The notes under the pieces are model-generated. The model was not told where the DNA came from, searched no databases, and saw nothing but the letters and a program-made list of their open reading frames with translations. A stretch of 26,192 nt of DNA from Paramecium tetraurelia (Eukaryota; Ciliophora; Oligohymenophorea; Peniculida; Parameciidae): the NCBI RefSeq assembly GCF_000165425.1, contig NW_001799057.1, forward strand, positions 1-26,192, written 5' to 3'. This document shows, piece by piece, positions 1 through 10,482 of this stretch. Numbering within the stretch: position 1 is the stretch's first letter; each line of letters starts with the position of its first letter. The translations under genes and the position numbers were made by a program.

Positions 1-93
1 CATTAGAAATGTTTTCATCTACGTAGCGATAGAATAAGATAAAAAGACTTTCCACCATAGATTGCGAATATTTGGTTTTGTGATATTAGACAT
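1..93 (-). CDS. 5' end of an unknown gene leaving the left edge
   Basis: An open frame on the minus strand begins with ATG at 91-93 and stays open to base 1 without TGA when TAA/TAG are read as glutamine, giving 31 residues starting MSNITKPNIRNLWWKVFLSY. The upstream side is AT-rich, as expected for a Paramecium start. The piece is too short to assign to a family. It would be divergent from the phosphatase-like gene at 269, with 175 bp between the two starts. It could be a chance open frame, because TGA alone is a rare stop in such DNA. Confidence 0.45.
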
Positions 94-268
94 TATTAAT
101 TTCATTTTTATTGAATAATTTTATATTTACATTTAATCTTTTTAGTTTATTACTACTAAATACTATATAAAAAAGAGATTATGATCTGGAAAATTAGAAA
201 GTTTTATTTTTTAATCAAAATATTTAAGGATTTAATTGAGATTTGAAATAAATATTATTTGATTAAAA

Positions 269-1538
269 ATGAGTGCTTAACATAAAAAGCTTTTCGAACT
301 TAAACAAAAACAAGGAGTAGTCTCCTTTAATAGAAGTTCTCACATATTGCTTCCATTAAGTTCTCTGAAATCACAACAAACAATTTCAGATGTTTAGGTT
401 CAACTAGGCTCCCTTAGAACCCTCCCCGATATTAACTCAAGTCCTAAGATTGAAACCCAATCGAAATGGTCAAAATTATAAAAAATTTCCTAAACTTTCA
501 GATCCCCAAATAGGAACCTCGTAATGCCTGCTAAAAGGAGTTCCATATAGAGAATGTCAATTTCATAGTAGTTTAAAAATGTGGTTAAATTTACAAGTTC
601 AATGTACGAATTTCAAATAAATCATAGATAATTTGATGGTCTTGATGCAGCCAAGAATATTGTCAAAAACAGCGATGCAGTAGTGGTGAAGATGTAAAAG
701 ACCCAGAACATTGACTATCTAGCAGTAGGATTAGGAAATAGTCATGGTAACCAGGGTTTAAATTTTTCGAAAATAATCACTCATTGTGCATTAGACTAAA
801 TAGTGCATGCCATCAACGTCATACCCATAATTGGATTGGGGTTGTAAATACAATAAAGTTTCTAAAATATCTACTAGAAAGTGGAACAAAATCTGGTAAA
901 TATCCATTTTTAACTTTTAGATAGAGTAAACCGATTTTGATGTAAAGAACAATGGGTGTTCATTATTATCACTGATTGTTGTCAATAATACCATATACTG
1001 TGCCAATTTAGGGGATTCCAAGGCTGCCTTTTTCTATAGAAAAGATTTTGATCCGAGTGGACCAAAAGAAATCAGAAAGTTTGTCTAGAAGAATTTAAAT
1101 TTTGTTCATGACACGAACAATAGTAAAGAGGTGCAAAGGATATTAAACAAAGGTGGCAAAATAGATTAAGCAGTATACAAAGGGAAGAAAGTGTGGGAAT
1201 TTGAAGGTGTGGGTACTAAATAAAATTAACCTGGTGTCAAATTGACAAGATGTTTTGGTAATTTGATTGGCAAGACAGTTGGAATGAGTGCTGAACCAGA
1301 GTTTTCAGAGTTTAAGGTTCCTAAATCAGGATACTTATTGATTGGATCAACAGGATTATGGGAAATCTTGGATGTTTTAGTCATCGATTAAATTTTAGAT
1401 GCTCATTTTCCTCCAACTTGCTAGGAGGACATTGATTTAGCAATAAAATAGATAGGTGACCAAACAAAAAAATATTGGGATTAAGATGGAGAAGGCTTAA
1501 TTGATATCTCTCTAATTTTGATTTATATATAAATGTGA
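269..1538 (+). CDS. PP2C-family pseudophosphatase
   Basis: Two exons, 269-895 and 921-1538, joined across a 25-nt GTAA...TTAG intron, give 414 residues ending at TGA. The first ~120 residues are a basic Ser/Gln-rich tail. The rest follows the PP2C fold order: GLGNSHGNQG (from residue 156) sits where active enzymes have the DGHGG motif; ANLGDSKAAFF (Asp about 241) matches the conserved GDSRA strand; LTRCFGNLIGK replaces the usual RAFGD; IGSTGLWEILD (about 350) replaces ASDGLWD; and the last metal-binding Asp-Asn pair is not recognisable. At least three metal-ligand aspartates are therefore missing. The fold is probably kept but Mg/Mn-dependent catalysis is unlikely; a binding or scaffold role is my inference. 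An apparently active PP2C lies 1.6 kb away at 3114-4018, beyond a transporter gene on the other strand. Confidence 0.8.
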
Positions 1539-1586
1539 TATTTATATATAATTATGATTGACAAAGATACTTCACCCACTTCTATT

Positions 1587-3106
1587 TCAACGAAACCTAT
1601 CTTCTTAGTAAACCTCCTAATAAGGCATCTAATCAAACTTTTGATTCTCAAAATATTTGTCCACACTTTCCCTATCTAATCCTTTCGTTTCAATCACTTT
1701 CTATTGGATGATCAAGTAACTAGTATGCTAATTAAACTGTAAAGATACGCTGCAAAGTTAAATATGGAGAATATGCCAAAACAATAGGATATATCGTATG
1801 ATGCTATAATCGGAAACATCTAGGCTACTAATCCTCCCGACATCCAATTCATTAAACTACTGGCACTCACTCCCAAATCTGGCAATATTTCAGTCAAATA
1901 AATAAATAATAATGGGCCCAAGGAGAATCCAAAACCAAATAGATAGGAGAATATACAAATCACTATCAAATACGATCCATATGATGTATCCCCTATGCTA
2001 TTGGACATTACAAATGTCAGCATCAATAAACTTACACAGCACCATAGGGTTCCATATTTTTAAGAATTGGCTTTCTAATTTATAATTTCTTATTAATCAT
2101 ACCTTCCAAATTACTCGATTATTACAGTTGGCTAATAAGGCTGTAAACACTCCAATAAAGCCAACTATTAAATTTAAATAAAACACTTTCTTTGCTGCTT
2201 GGCCAGTCACCTAAGTTGATTCATATAGTATATACTTAATCAAATATAGAAGAAGAATAAAACATAATCCCATTTATGCCTCCTAACTGTTGTAAAGAAG
2301 CAAGAGAAATTCCGATAATCAATCGACTTCTGTACTTTGAAGATAGTAATTGATTTATAGTCATACTCCTTTCTGTTGATTTTTGTGATTATTAAAATTA
2401 TTCATACATTTTCTCTGCTTTTTCTTCGTATATCATTTCCACAACTTTATGTAATTGCTAACTTTGTTTTGATTTTATTGATACTTTAAATGATGTTTAG
2501 CGCAATATACAGGTGTTTCATATTTAAACACAGTTGACAATGCACTAGCTCTTATTATACAAGGTATCATAGGTAGATACAGCATCAATTTATAAAATGG
2601 GATAGGCAATGATGCATCTGAAAATGAGGACATCAAAAATGTAGTCAATATTCCTAAAGTTATAAATAGTTGATTCATTGTTCCCAAGATGCCTGCTTTC
2701 TCCTTTGGTGACATCTCGTTTATATAAACAGGTACTAGGACTCCATTAAGTCCTAATACAAGTCCGACAAAGAACCGAGAAGCCAATAGTAAGTATCTGC
2801 TCTCATCCATGAATGCTATCATTATTGCCATCATTCCAAAGACATCGGTTATCTGGAGACACTTTCTCCTGGAAAACAAGCCCATCAATATTGATGCTGA
2901 TATGGAACCTACTCCTCCTCCTATGGTTAATAGGGCTGAACGAAAACGGATATAATTTTACATTGCATCAGACCTTTGGTAAAAGTATCATCAATTTTAT
3001 AGACATTATATACTTCTGTACTAATCACATTCATCTGACCCAAACAGAACCCCATAAATAAACTACCCAAACAGCAATTCAGAATTATGAGCAATAATTT
3101 ATTCAT
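1587..3106 (-). CDS. MFS sugar-porter-type transporter
   Basis: Six exons on the minus strand (3106-2962, 2935-2485, 2461-2236, 2210-2103, 2074-1749, 1719-1587) give 462 residues, normal for a 12-helix sugar porter. Recognisable family signatures are the helix-5 region [20 protein letters not shown] followed by [20 protein letters not shown], the helix-7 motif [17 protein letters not shown] near residue 260, [15 protein letters not shown] in the helix-10 region, and VIETKG after helix 12 (the usual PETKG). The GRR motif after helix 2 is reduced to SRRK. Introns are 23-29 nt; four are GTA...TAG/CAG, while the one at 2462-2484 ends in AAG and was placed because it is needed to keep frame. The start ATG opens directly into helix 1. 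The family imports or exports hexoses or polyols; the substrate here cannot be told. Its start lies only 7 bp from the start of the divergent PP2C gene. Confidence 0.88.
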
Positions 3107-3113
3107 TAAAATA

Positions 3114-4018
3114 ATGTATACTAATTAAAGTGTGTATATTCCAAAGGCAATCGGTGTTAAAGAATATGCTTATGATGAAGAGATTAATATACCATACAGA
3201 TAATAGATGGAAGATTGTATGGACTGAATTTCATTTAGTTTATTTTATCAAGGACAATATTTTAGAAGATGGGAGTCAATCTATTTTATTCGGAATCATG
3301 GATGGTCATGGAGGATAAACTGTTGCTAAGTTTGTATCCACTAACTTCCCCAAAGTTTAACATTCATTAACTATCCCAAGGTTTTTCTTCAGTTACACAA
3401 ACAAAAGCAAAGACCATTTGATAAATTACTTTAGGATACATTTGAAAAAGTATAAAAAAACTCATTTTAAGGTCAATGAATTGGTTAAATAAGAATGCAA
3501 CTCAAATGAGATGGGCTCAACAGCTAGCATAGGCTTTATGAGACTTGAAGGAGCCAAAAGGGTGTTATATTTTGCAAATGTGGGAGATTCTAGAGCATTT
3601 CTATTTGGCGATTAAGTAGTCCCATTAACCACCGACCACAAACCTAATAAATAGGGGGAGAGAGCACGCATACTAAAGCATTAGGGAACAGTCTTAATGG
3701 ATCGTTTAAATGGAATTTTAGCAATATCAAGAGCTTTCGGAGATCACAGCTTTACTTAATATGGATTAACTTGCACTCCAGATTAAGTTAGAGTAGAATT
3801 GAGACTTTCTCATAAGTGGGTGGTTGTAGCATCAGATGGTTTGTGGGATGTCGTCAATGAATAGGTATCAAAATGATTTTTGATTTCAATAGGAATTGTT
3901 ATAGTTCATTAGATACAAAGAATCTGCTGATGAAGTCACTAAATTCTTATAGAAATTAGCACAAAAAAGATAGTCAAAAGACAATGTATCAATTTTGTGC
4001 CTAAAAATTCAAATTTGA
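3114..4018 (+). CDS. PP2C (PPM-type) serine/threonine phosphatase
   Basis: Five exons (3114-3216, 3239-3354, 3381-3449, 3472-3864, 3893-4018) give a compact 268-residue PP2C with almost no flanking tails. All catalytic landmarks are present: RQQMED (Met 32-Asp 34), IMDGHGG (Asp 56), GSTAS, ANVGDSRAF, TTDHKP followed by ERARI, ISRAFGD, ASDGLWDVV (Asp 218) and SKDNVS (Asp 257). The enzyme family removes phosphate from Ser/Thr using two metal ions held by these aspartates. The introns at 3217-3238 and 3865-3892 are canonical. The pair at 3355-3380 (GTT...AAG) and 3450-3471 (GTA...AAG) is inferred because removing both restores a PP2C-like stretch (RPFDKLLQDTFEKVNELV); reading straight through is also open. 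The contrast with the inactive relative at 269-1538 is clear. Confidence 0.9.
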
Positions 4019-4710
4019 TTTATATAATATATTTAGTATCAATTAATTTCAATATATATCTGATAAATAGTAAATTAAATATTTTTGCTATAATTTTATA
4101 GGAATATTCAAGTTTATGAACTATCTTTTAATCCAAATAGGCATTTAAGTATGTTCATTTATTTTGTCTTTTGATTTTACATCTATCAAACTTGAATCAA
4201 TCTGTTAATTTTAATGAAGATCGAAACTCAGATTGAATATTACATACCAAAATAAACTTTTTAGTAATTATTATTTAAATAAATTCTTATTTCTAAATAC
4301 TTTTGTTATTTTGCTTCTAATCTTCAATACTTTAACGATTATTTGATATTACATAGCGATATATTTCTTTATTCAAGACTGATGTATTTCTATAATACTA
4401 AATGCATATTTGATGATGATAGGAATATTCAAATATCCTTCATTTACAAGTAGCTTATAATGATATATAATGGTTATCGTAATCAACATCTTAAAAAATT
4501 CTAAACGATTGTAGATGTTTCCGTTTCAATACACTTATCCTCGTTTGATTCATAAATAGAATGAATATAGAATTTAATATTGAATGTGATTTTAATAAAT
4601 ATTCTGCTCTAACATTATTATATAGATAGTTTATAGATAATATGTAATATGGAATTTTAATAATATATATAAGTTTTTTGGAATATCCACATTAAATTAT
4701 TTGACTCGAA
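4019..4710. other. 692-bp AT-rich intergenic stretch
   Basis: Long spacer between two plus-strand genes, unusually large for this window, where most spacers are below 100 bp. I see no convincing coding frame with domain content, no tRNA-like structure and no tandem repeat. A 14-bp sequence, ATAGGAATATTCAA, occurs at 4098-4111 and again at 4419-4432, and a related GGAATATCC lies at 4680-4688 shortly before the next start. It may hold promoter elements, an unrecognised non-coding RNA or a decayed gene. Confidence 0.6.
4098..4432. repeat. Two exact copies of a 14-bp GGAATATTC-containing motif
   Basis: ATAGGAATATTCAA is present at 4098-4111 and 4419-4432. Its core GAATATTC is a perfect 8-bp palindrome. 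The second copy is followed by AATATCC, forming an imperfect inverted repeat. In AT-rich DNA such a match may be chance; it is listed because both copies lie in the only long gene-free stretch. Confidence 0.35.
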
Positions 4711-6270
4711 ATGTTAAAATTTGTTAAAACACCAAAATATGCTCGTTGGATAAAACTTGGAATGATAGGATTCTCTATCTTAGCAATCAGCCTCTCCATT
4801 GTATTTTTGGTTAACATTATTACTCCTTTTGGAAGATTGACAATATCTTCTCCAGCAAATAGTTTCGTGGAATTAATCTTTTGTATTTTTGTCTCGATAA
4901 GCTTGATACTGAGATTAAATGATATAATGAATTATAAACAATAAGTACCGTATAAAATTGGACTGGAGATTATTATTGCTGCAATAGGAATACTTTAACT
5001 AATAGATTTTATTTGCTGGTTCATTAATCCTGTTTCTGATGTGCTGGCTGCCATTATCTGTTTATTTACATTTTTTATTGCAGGTTTTCATTTTGGGTTA
5101 TGGATTCTCTAGAGAATTGAGAACAACAAGAAAGTATAAGAATTAGACGATCATTTGACATAATAAATTTAATATATTGAAAACTAGGGCTCCATCTAAA
5201 TCCCATAAACTTCAAAATGTAAGTTAGTTCTAGAATACATTCTATATTCTTTTATGTTAGTCTTAGTAATCTTAAATACATGTTAAATAATTCATGAAGC
5301 CAATTATCCAAACAGTTTGGGTGAAGGTGAGTAATTTTACACTGTTGAAAGTTAAGGTTATGATGTGAAAATCAGAACGTATTGTACTGGGGTTAAGAAT
5401 TAACAATAGATTATTCTAGAGGCTGGAGGAGGTTCTGGTGGATGTGATTTTTCTGAAATACAAACTCAACTTTCCAAAAATTACAGAGTTTGTAGTTATG
5501 ATAGAGCTGGATATGGAATGAGTTGGTAAGCAGCTGCCCCATAAAATTCTAAAAACGCTATGATAATTGTTCAATAAGTGATGGAGAAGGTGGGATTTAA
5601 TACTTCAGTTCCAAATTCCATAATTTGTGTTGGTCATTCTGCTGGAGGATAGCTGTGTCGTTATTATGCATAATAAATGGCAAGCATAAAAGGTATTGTG
5701 TTATTAGATTCAGTGCCAGTAATGAATTGGTTTTACTTGGCAGGATAATGTTAGAATCAAACTGTAAGTTAAATTTATGCATAATAATAATCGACTTTAC
5801 CTTTGATTAAGACTATGGCTTCCTTATGGCCTTTGTATATAATAACTCCATTCATGTCAAAGGGAGGATTTAAACCATCTAATCTATAAGGCTGGGTGAA
5901 TTGGTAAATTACTACTACAAGGAATTGGTATTCGTAATCACTTGGATATGCATCTGAACTTGAGGAATGTTAGGAATAATGCATGGAGTCATCAATCATA
6001 AATCCGGAGTCCATGATTGACAAGCCAATTATCGTTATTACTGCTTCTAATTAATCAATAACTTGTGAGGATAGAAATTTAACAGGCACTGATTGTCAAA
6101 ATTATTACTGCTAATAGAATGCCTCAATGAAATTAGCAGTCAATTAGTCGCTTCTTGGTAATGAAGTGAGCAAATATGTTGAATGCCCAGGTATTTGTAA
6201 TCACGATTTTATATGGAAATAACCAGATTTTATAGTTTAACAAATTGAGTATTACATCCCACTATTTTGA
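4711..6270 (+). CDS. Five-TM membrane protein with alpha/beta-hydrolase domain
   Basis: A single uninterrupted frame of 519 residues, with many internal TAA/TAG read as glutamine. The N-terminal 190 residues hold about five hydrophobic segments (roughly 15-36, 50-68, 84-106, 110-132, 172-190). From about residue 225 the sequence follows the alpha/beta-hydrolase order: strand IILEAGGGSGG with a glycine-rich oxyanion-type loop, YDRAGYGMSW, the nucleophile elbow ICVGHSAGG (Ser 310), GIVLLDSVP, a late strand PIIVITAS, and CNHDFIW with the likely catalytic His 498. The acid residue is not certain. The enzyme class hydrolyses ester or amide bonds, and membrane anchoring suggests a lipid-type substrate, which is inference. 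It is one of the few long genes here without an intron. The start is the first in-frame ATG and is followed by a basic stretch and the first TM segment. Confidence 0.85.
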
Positions 6271-6361
6271 TATGGTTATTTATAAATTATTCATTCTTAT
6301 ATTCAAGATAGTATTATTGTTTAAATGAGGAATATGAAATAATGTAATAATGATATAATGC

Positions 6362-9300
6362 TCATTTCTATTTGCTATTTTTATAATCTTATCTTAGCTT
6401 TCTGTCTCTTCTCTAGATGATTTCAAGTCTAGTTTTTTCCCTATACTTTAGAGGTAATGCATATACTCTTAAGCTCCATCTAAATTATGATTCGACAATT
6501 CAATAAGGTCGGTTCTGAATCTGCAATCACTGGGCAATGGGGATTCACTTTTGATGATATAGGCGGGATCTATCTTTTCCAAATCCCAATATTTGATTCC
6601 ATCCCAACTAATGGATTCTAGCCAAGAACCTTCAACTTTGGATATTACTCTATTATGCTAAAACAAGGTCCCCCTATAAATGAAATGTAAATTAAATACT
6701 CAAAGTAATCAGTGGGCTTCTAATTTCTCCCAATTAACATACCTGCACCTTCAGAAAACTTGATATCACAAACAATGTCATTCTTCTGATCAACAAATTT
6801 GATACTGCCATACCATTCCAACAAGCGAGCACCATAAATTAAACCACTGACTTTAGCAGGAGGCATACTAAATGTAATCCTTTATCCATCACTAAATTCT
6901 ACGGCATTCTCCCCAACTTGATGACCAATAACAGCATTATATCTCAATGCAGCCTAATACTCAAAGTGACCATAAAATCTATATTTCTTCCTGAAATGCT
7001 CAATATAGAAATGAGAGATAGGAGGATGGTGACTAGTATGTTCAATGGAAATGGATGATCCATCTTACCATGAACCTTAGAATGTTTCACCTAAAATAGG
7101 ATTAAATGGTTTCTTCTATCTGCCTCCATTGTATAGTCCAGCTATGATCATTGTGACAACAAGTTTAAACCTCTCTTTCTCATCTTGTTATCCTATAGCA
7201 TACTCCATGTAAATAGGCATGAAACCCCAATAGTCACATATCCTTTCAATCATGGATCTAGGTTCAAAAATACGAACAGGAAGTGAGAATGAAATGATAT
7301 TTCGACCTTCAAATAGTTATCTGCCTGCCGATCTCATTAAATCTAATACCAATCCATCCTATGCCTTAGTTTCTTCCTTGTTGAAACATTCAATTCCTCC
7401 CTCTTTAAATCTTCTATATCCTGGAACTCGTTCTTCCAGTCTTTTGCTTTTGAGTTGCTATCCATTCTTCAATAATGTGATAGAATTTATTTATTCATCA
7501 AATCCTACAATAGACTTTGATTTCTGTCGAATATAGGTGGATGAGAGTTCACTTACAATGGATTGTTGGAACTAGTGGAATCTTTCTTCATCAATGGTTT
7601 ATGAAATCAAGCTTAAGTTCTCTGCTTTGTTGTATAAGTATTTTTCCTAATTCAATTAATGATGCCAATTACCAATTCGGTTGTTATTTTGGAACACGTG
7701 ATCTCACAATAATAATTAATTAGTCCTTTGCCTGAGACCTTGGGAATTCTTTGAATTTCGTATGCTTCGAACATATTAAACTTGTTGTTTTCAGAATTCA
7801 AGATATCGACAATGAAGGAGCTACCATTGTTTATGATGAATCGATATCTCAATAGGTTCATTTGAATGATGACTGGTTTTGAGACGACTTACTTTTGTCT
7901 AATGGGATGTATTATAAAATGAACCTTAGCTCTTTTCTAATATAAATTAACAAATTTACAGTAAATTCTAATTCGTTGCTATCCTTTATTTTATTAATCT
8001 AAACAAAATTGCTGTCCAAGACCTTTTTAAACTTCAAGTTCTTAATTATTCTAAATGCCTTTGATGAATCTATGTCACAAACCATCCTCCCATAAACGCG
8101 TATGGTCTACGCCTTTTGCTTATTAAAATAAGAGGCAGACAAGCCTGCAACCAGAAAAGCCATCAAAAACGGTAACCAATTAGGTTTCAGATAGACACTA
8201 ATAGCGAATGCAATACTCAAAAGTAGATATAGCTTCCAATTCAAGGTGCTTTTATTTTGGATAGGACTCTCGTATATTTTGACTCCATTTCTAAATTTGC
8301 GAAATTGCCATTGATGTTGTAAATCATCAAGAATTGTCAATATTTTATGTTTCGATAATTCCTAAGGGAGAGTGTCAGTCAATAGGTAGGTGTTAGTAAC
8401 TACAAAAGAGGGTCGCTTTTCTGCTTATACTACTGCTGTTGTGGCTTGGGAGATCTCTTCACGCCATTGTTCAGTTTCATCCAGAGTCTCACCGCTGAAA
8501 TAGAATTGTTTATTATTTTAGGCCTCCACCTCAATATAAAAGCAATGTTCCCTATCATCCAAAGTAGACATAGGTGAGATGTAGGCTTCCCTTAGATTGA
8601 TGGCACCTCTGGGTACCTTATCATTTCTATCCTTAAAGTAAATTAAGGTTTGTCCATCTAAAACCAAATATCTCTGATTCCAATTGTAATCTATGGGTCC
8701 ATCTCCTCGTTTCAAAATCATTCCTGCTTTTTTTCGCTGTATTTAGGGAGTTTTAGTTGGTGTTTATGAACTCGTAAGACTAACCTAGGATTATTTGACA
8801 GGAGTGGAGAATGTGGATTAGGATAGATTGGAGTAGTGCTTGAAGTACTTCTTCTTTAATCTAGATGTTGAATGATATAATATATTACTCTTTATACGAG
8901 GTCTTTTGTAAATCTTTGAGTGAGGTTATTTATTGAAAGAGATTCAATTTGACCTCTTGTTATTGCAAGAGAACTGTTTTATTCATTCTAAACAATTCAG
9001 AATCGTTCATGCTCTACCAAACATTGTAGGTGAGGAGCATGGACTTGTAGAAATACAATATGTACTTTCTTATTATTTCTGTTAAGAATTATGCAATTAC
9101 ATTTGACTCTTCTCCATATTAATAGATATTGATTTCAACATTCAAATTAACAGCAACAATGTTGGGACAGAATCGTTACCAATTATTCTTCTCCAAGATG
9201 CCAAAGTTGTCTCTCAATTTTCTCTCGACATCCTTTTCATAGCCCTTAAAGTAATCCAACTCTTCTGCAACCACATCAATCACTTGAGCAGCTCTATTCG

Positions 9301-9508
9301 AATTTGGACTTACTTTGGCAATTACTGCCACCTCGATTCCTGAAAATTGAACCACATTAAATATTCTCTGTTCACAATTTTCAAACGAGGTCTTGCGTTC
9401 CTGAATTTGAATCTATTTCTGATTTGTCAATTTCACCATGAACTCTGGTAAGTAATTGGAGAGGATGTACATTTTGACAATTGGTGACTTGCTCAATATC
9501 AATTTCAT
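6362..9508 (-). CDS. Oxysterol-binding-protein-related protein with PH domain and hydrophobic hairpin
   Basis: Six minus-strand exons (9508-8889, 8860-7960, 7936-7673, 7646-6700, 6673-6467, 6440-6362) give 1005 residues with frames closing at every join (introns 23-28 nt). Residues 1-225 are charged, predicted helical and possibly BAR-like, followed by a Ser/Thr/Pro/Gln linker. A PH domain begins near 250 (KKAGMILKRGDG, then NWNQRYLVLDGQTLIYF). At about 415-452 there are two adjacent hydrophobic segments separated by LKPNW, suggesting a membrane hairpin. The C-terminal third is an ORD lipid-transfer domain: SLPVRIFEPRSM, KPFNPILGETF (about 775), EHTSHHPP (about 797, the ORP fingerprint), LPSDCRFRTDL, and a terminal QRRDRKLR helix. 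ORPs move sterols or phosphoinositides between membranes at contact sites. The region between the hairpin and ORD (about 455-600) is unassigned. No in-frame ATG exists between the PH domain and an upstream TGA without the 28-nt intron at 8861-8888, which supports the long N-terminus. Confidence 0.9.
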
Positions 9509-9675
9509 ACTTATGATACCAATTCAACCTTTTACTAATTTTGCTTACTCAGATCGAAGTCAATCAGGTAGTCTACAAATTTGCTCCCCTTTTAGAAACT
9601 CTAAATAGGATGAGCAAAAAGTTTACTTCAGCACTAATTGGTAGTATCACACTATATTATTATTTCATTAAATTA

Positions 9676-10242
9676 ATGGATGTATCAACAGAGAAAGTCA
9701 AATAAGGAACCAATCAAGAAAGCATGAGATTGTTGTCCTTGATCAAGAAAGATCTTTGTCAAAAACTCAAAAAACATCACTTCTCCCCTCCTTCATCACC
9801 ATCCATATTGGAAGCTGTTAGATCCAAACCGTTGGTCAAAATAGAAAGGTAAAAAAGATCGCCAGTAGTTCAACAGATAAACGACCTAGATTTTGGTTAC
9901 ATGGAAGAATTGGAAAGGAAAAAAATGTTTATGATGATCAGACTCGGCCATCTCAAGGATCCTGCCCGATTACTTCCAGTCCATAATTATAATAAAATCT
10001 CAGTTCTTCCCCCAAAAAAGCGGAGGAAAAACAACAATACTCCTTCCCCAAACGTATCTCCTTTAAAAGCCATTTTGCATAATCCCAATGATATTTCATT
10101 ACCTGCTTTAAGTACAAGAGTGCATGAAGATCCGTACTAAATGTGTCGAATACATAACACACACAAGCAGAAATTGGACTAGAAACAAAGGAGATTGAAT
10201 GTTATCAATAAACGAATACTAAATAAATTCTCAATAGAATGA
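9676..10242 (+). CDS. Small basic protein of unknown function
   Basis: Uninterrupted frame of 188 residues ending at TGA 10240-10242. I recognise no family. The protein is rich in Lys, Arg, Ser and Pro, with clusters such as PPKKRRKNNN near residue 115 that resemble nuclear-localisation signals, and a MEELERKKMF stretch near 76. Low-complexity Ser/Pro segments occur at about 39-46 (FSPPSSPS) and 120-127. It lies 167 bp from the divergent ORP gene. It could be a disordered nuclear or cytoskeletal protein. Its reality rests on a long frame with ordinary Paramecium codon use and TAA/TAG read as Gln. Confidence 0.65.
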
Positions 10243-10482
10243 GTTTATCATCTAAAAATGTGATCATCCCCATCTTTTGAACCTCAAATTGATACTAATT
10301 TATTAATAATAATCTCTAATTATGCACTTTATTGAAAATTCAATATTATTACAAAATAAAAAGTAGTTGAGTTCAAAAAAAAGTCACGAAATCCTGTTAT
10401 TGTCTCTTTTAGGAATCAATGCGAAATAAATCCTATTTATTTGATATTAGATTTTATATTTAAATAATATTATTTAATTAAA

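Noticed and set aside
2813..3061. Plus-strand frame across the start of the transporter gene
   Set aside because: Antisense to exons encoding TM helices of the transporter; no domain of its own.
4090..4440. Residual IES-like ends (TATAGGAA...) in the 692-bp gap
   Set aside because: The match to the TA-bounded consensus is only partial and there is no paired inverted end at a sensible distance; AT-rich DNA gives many such matches.
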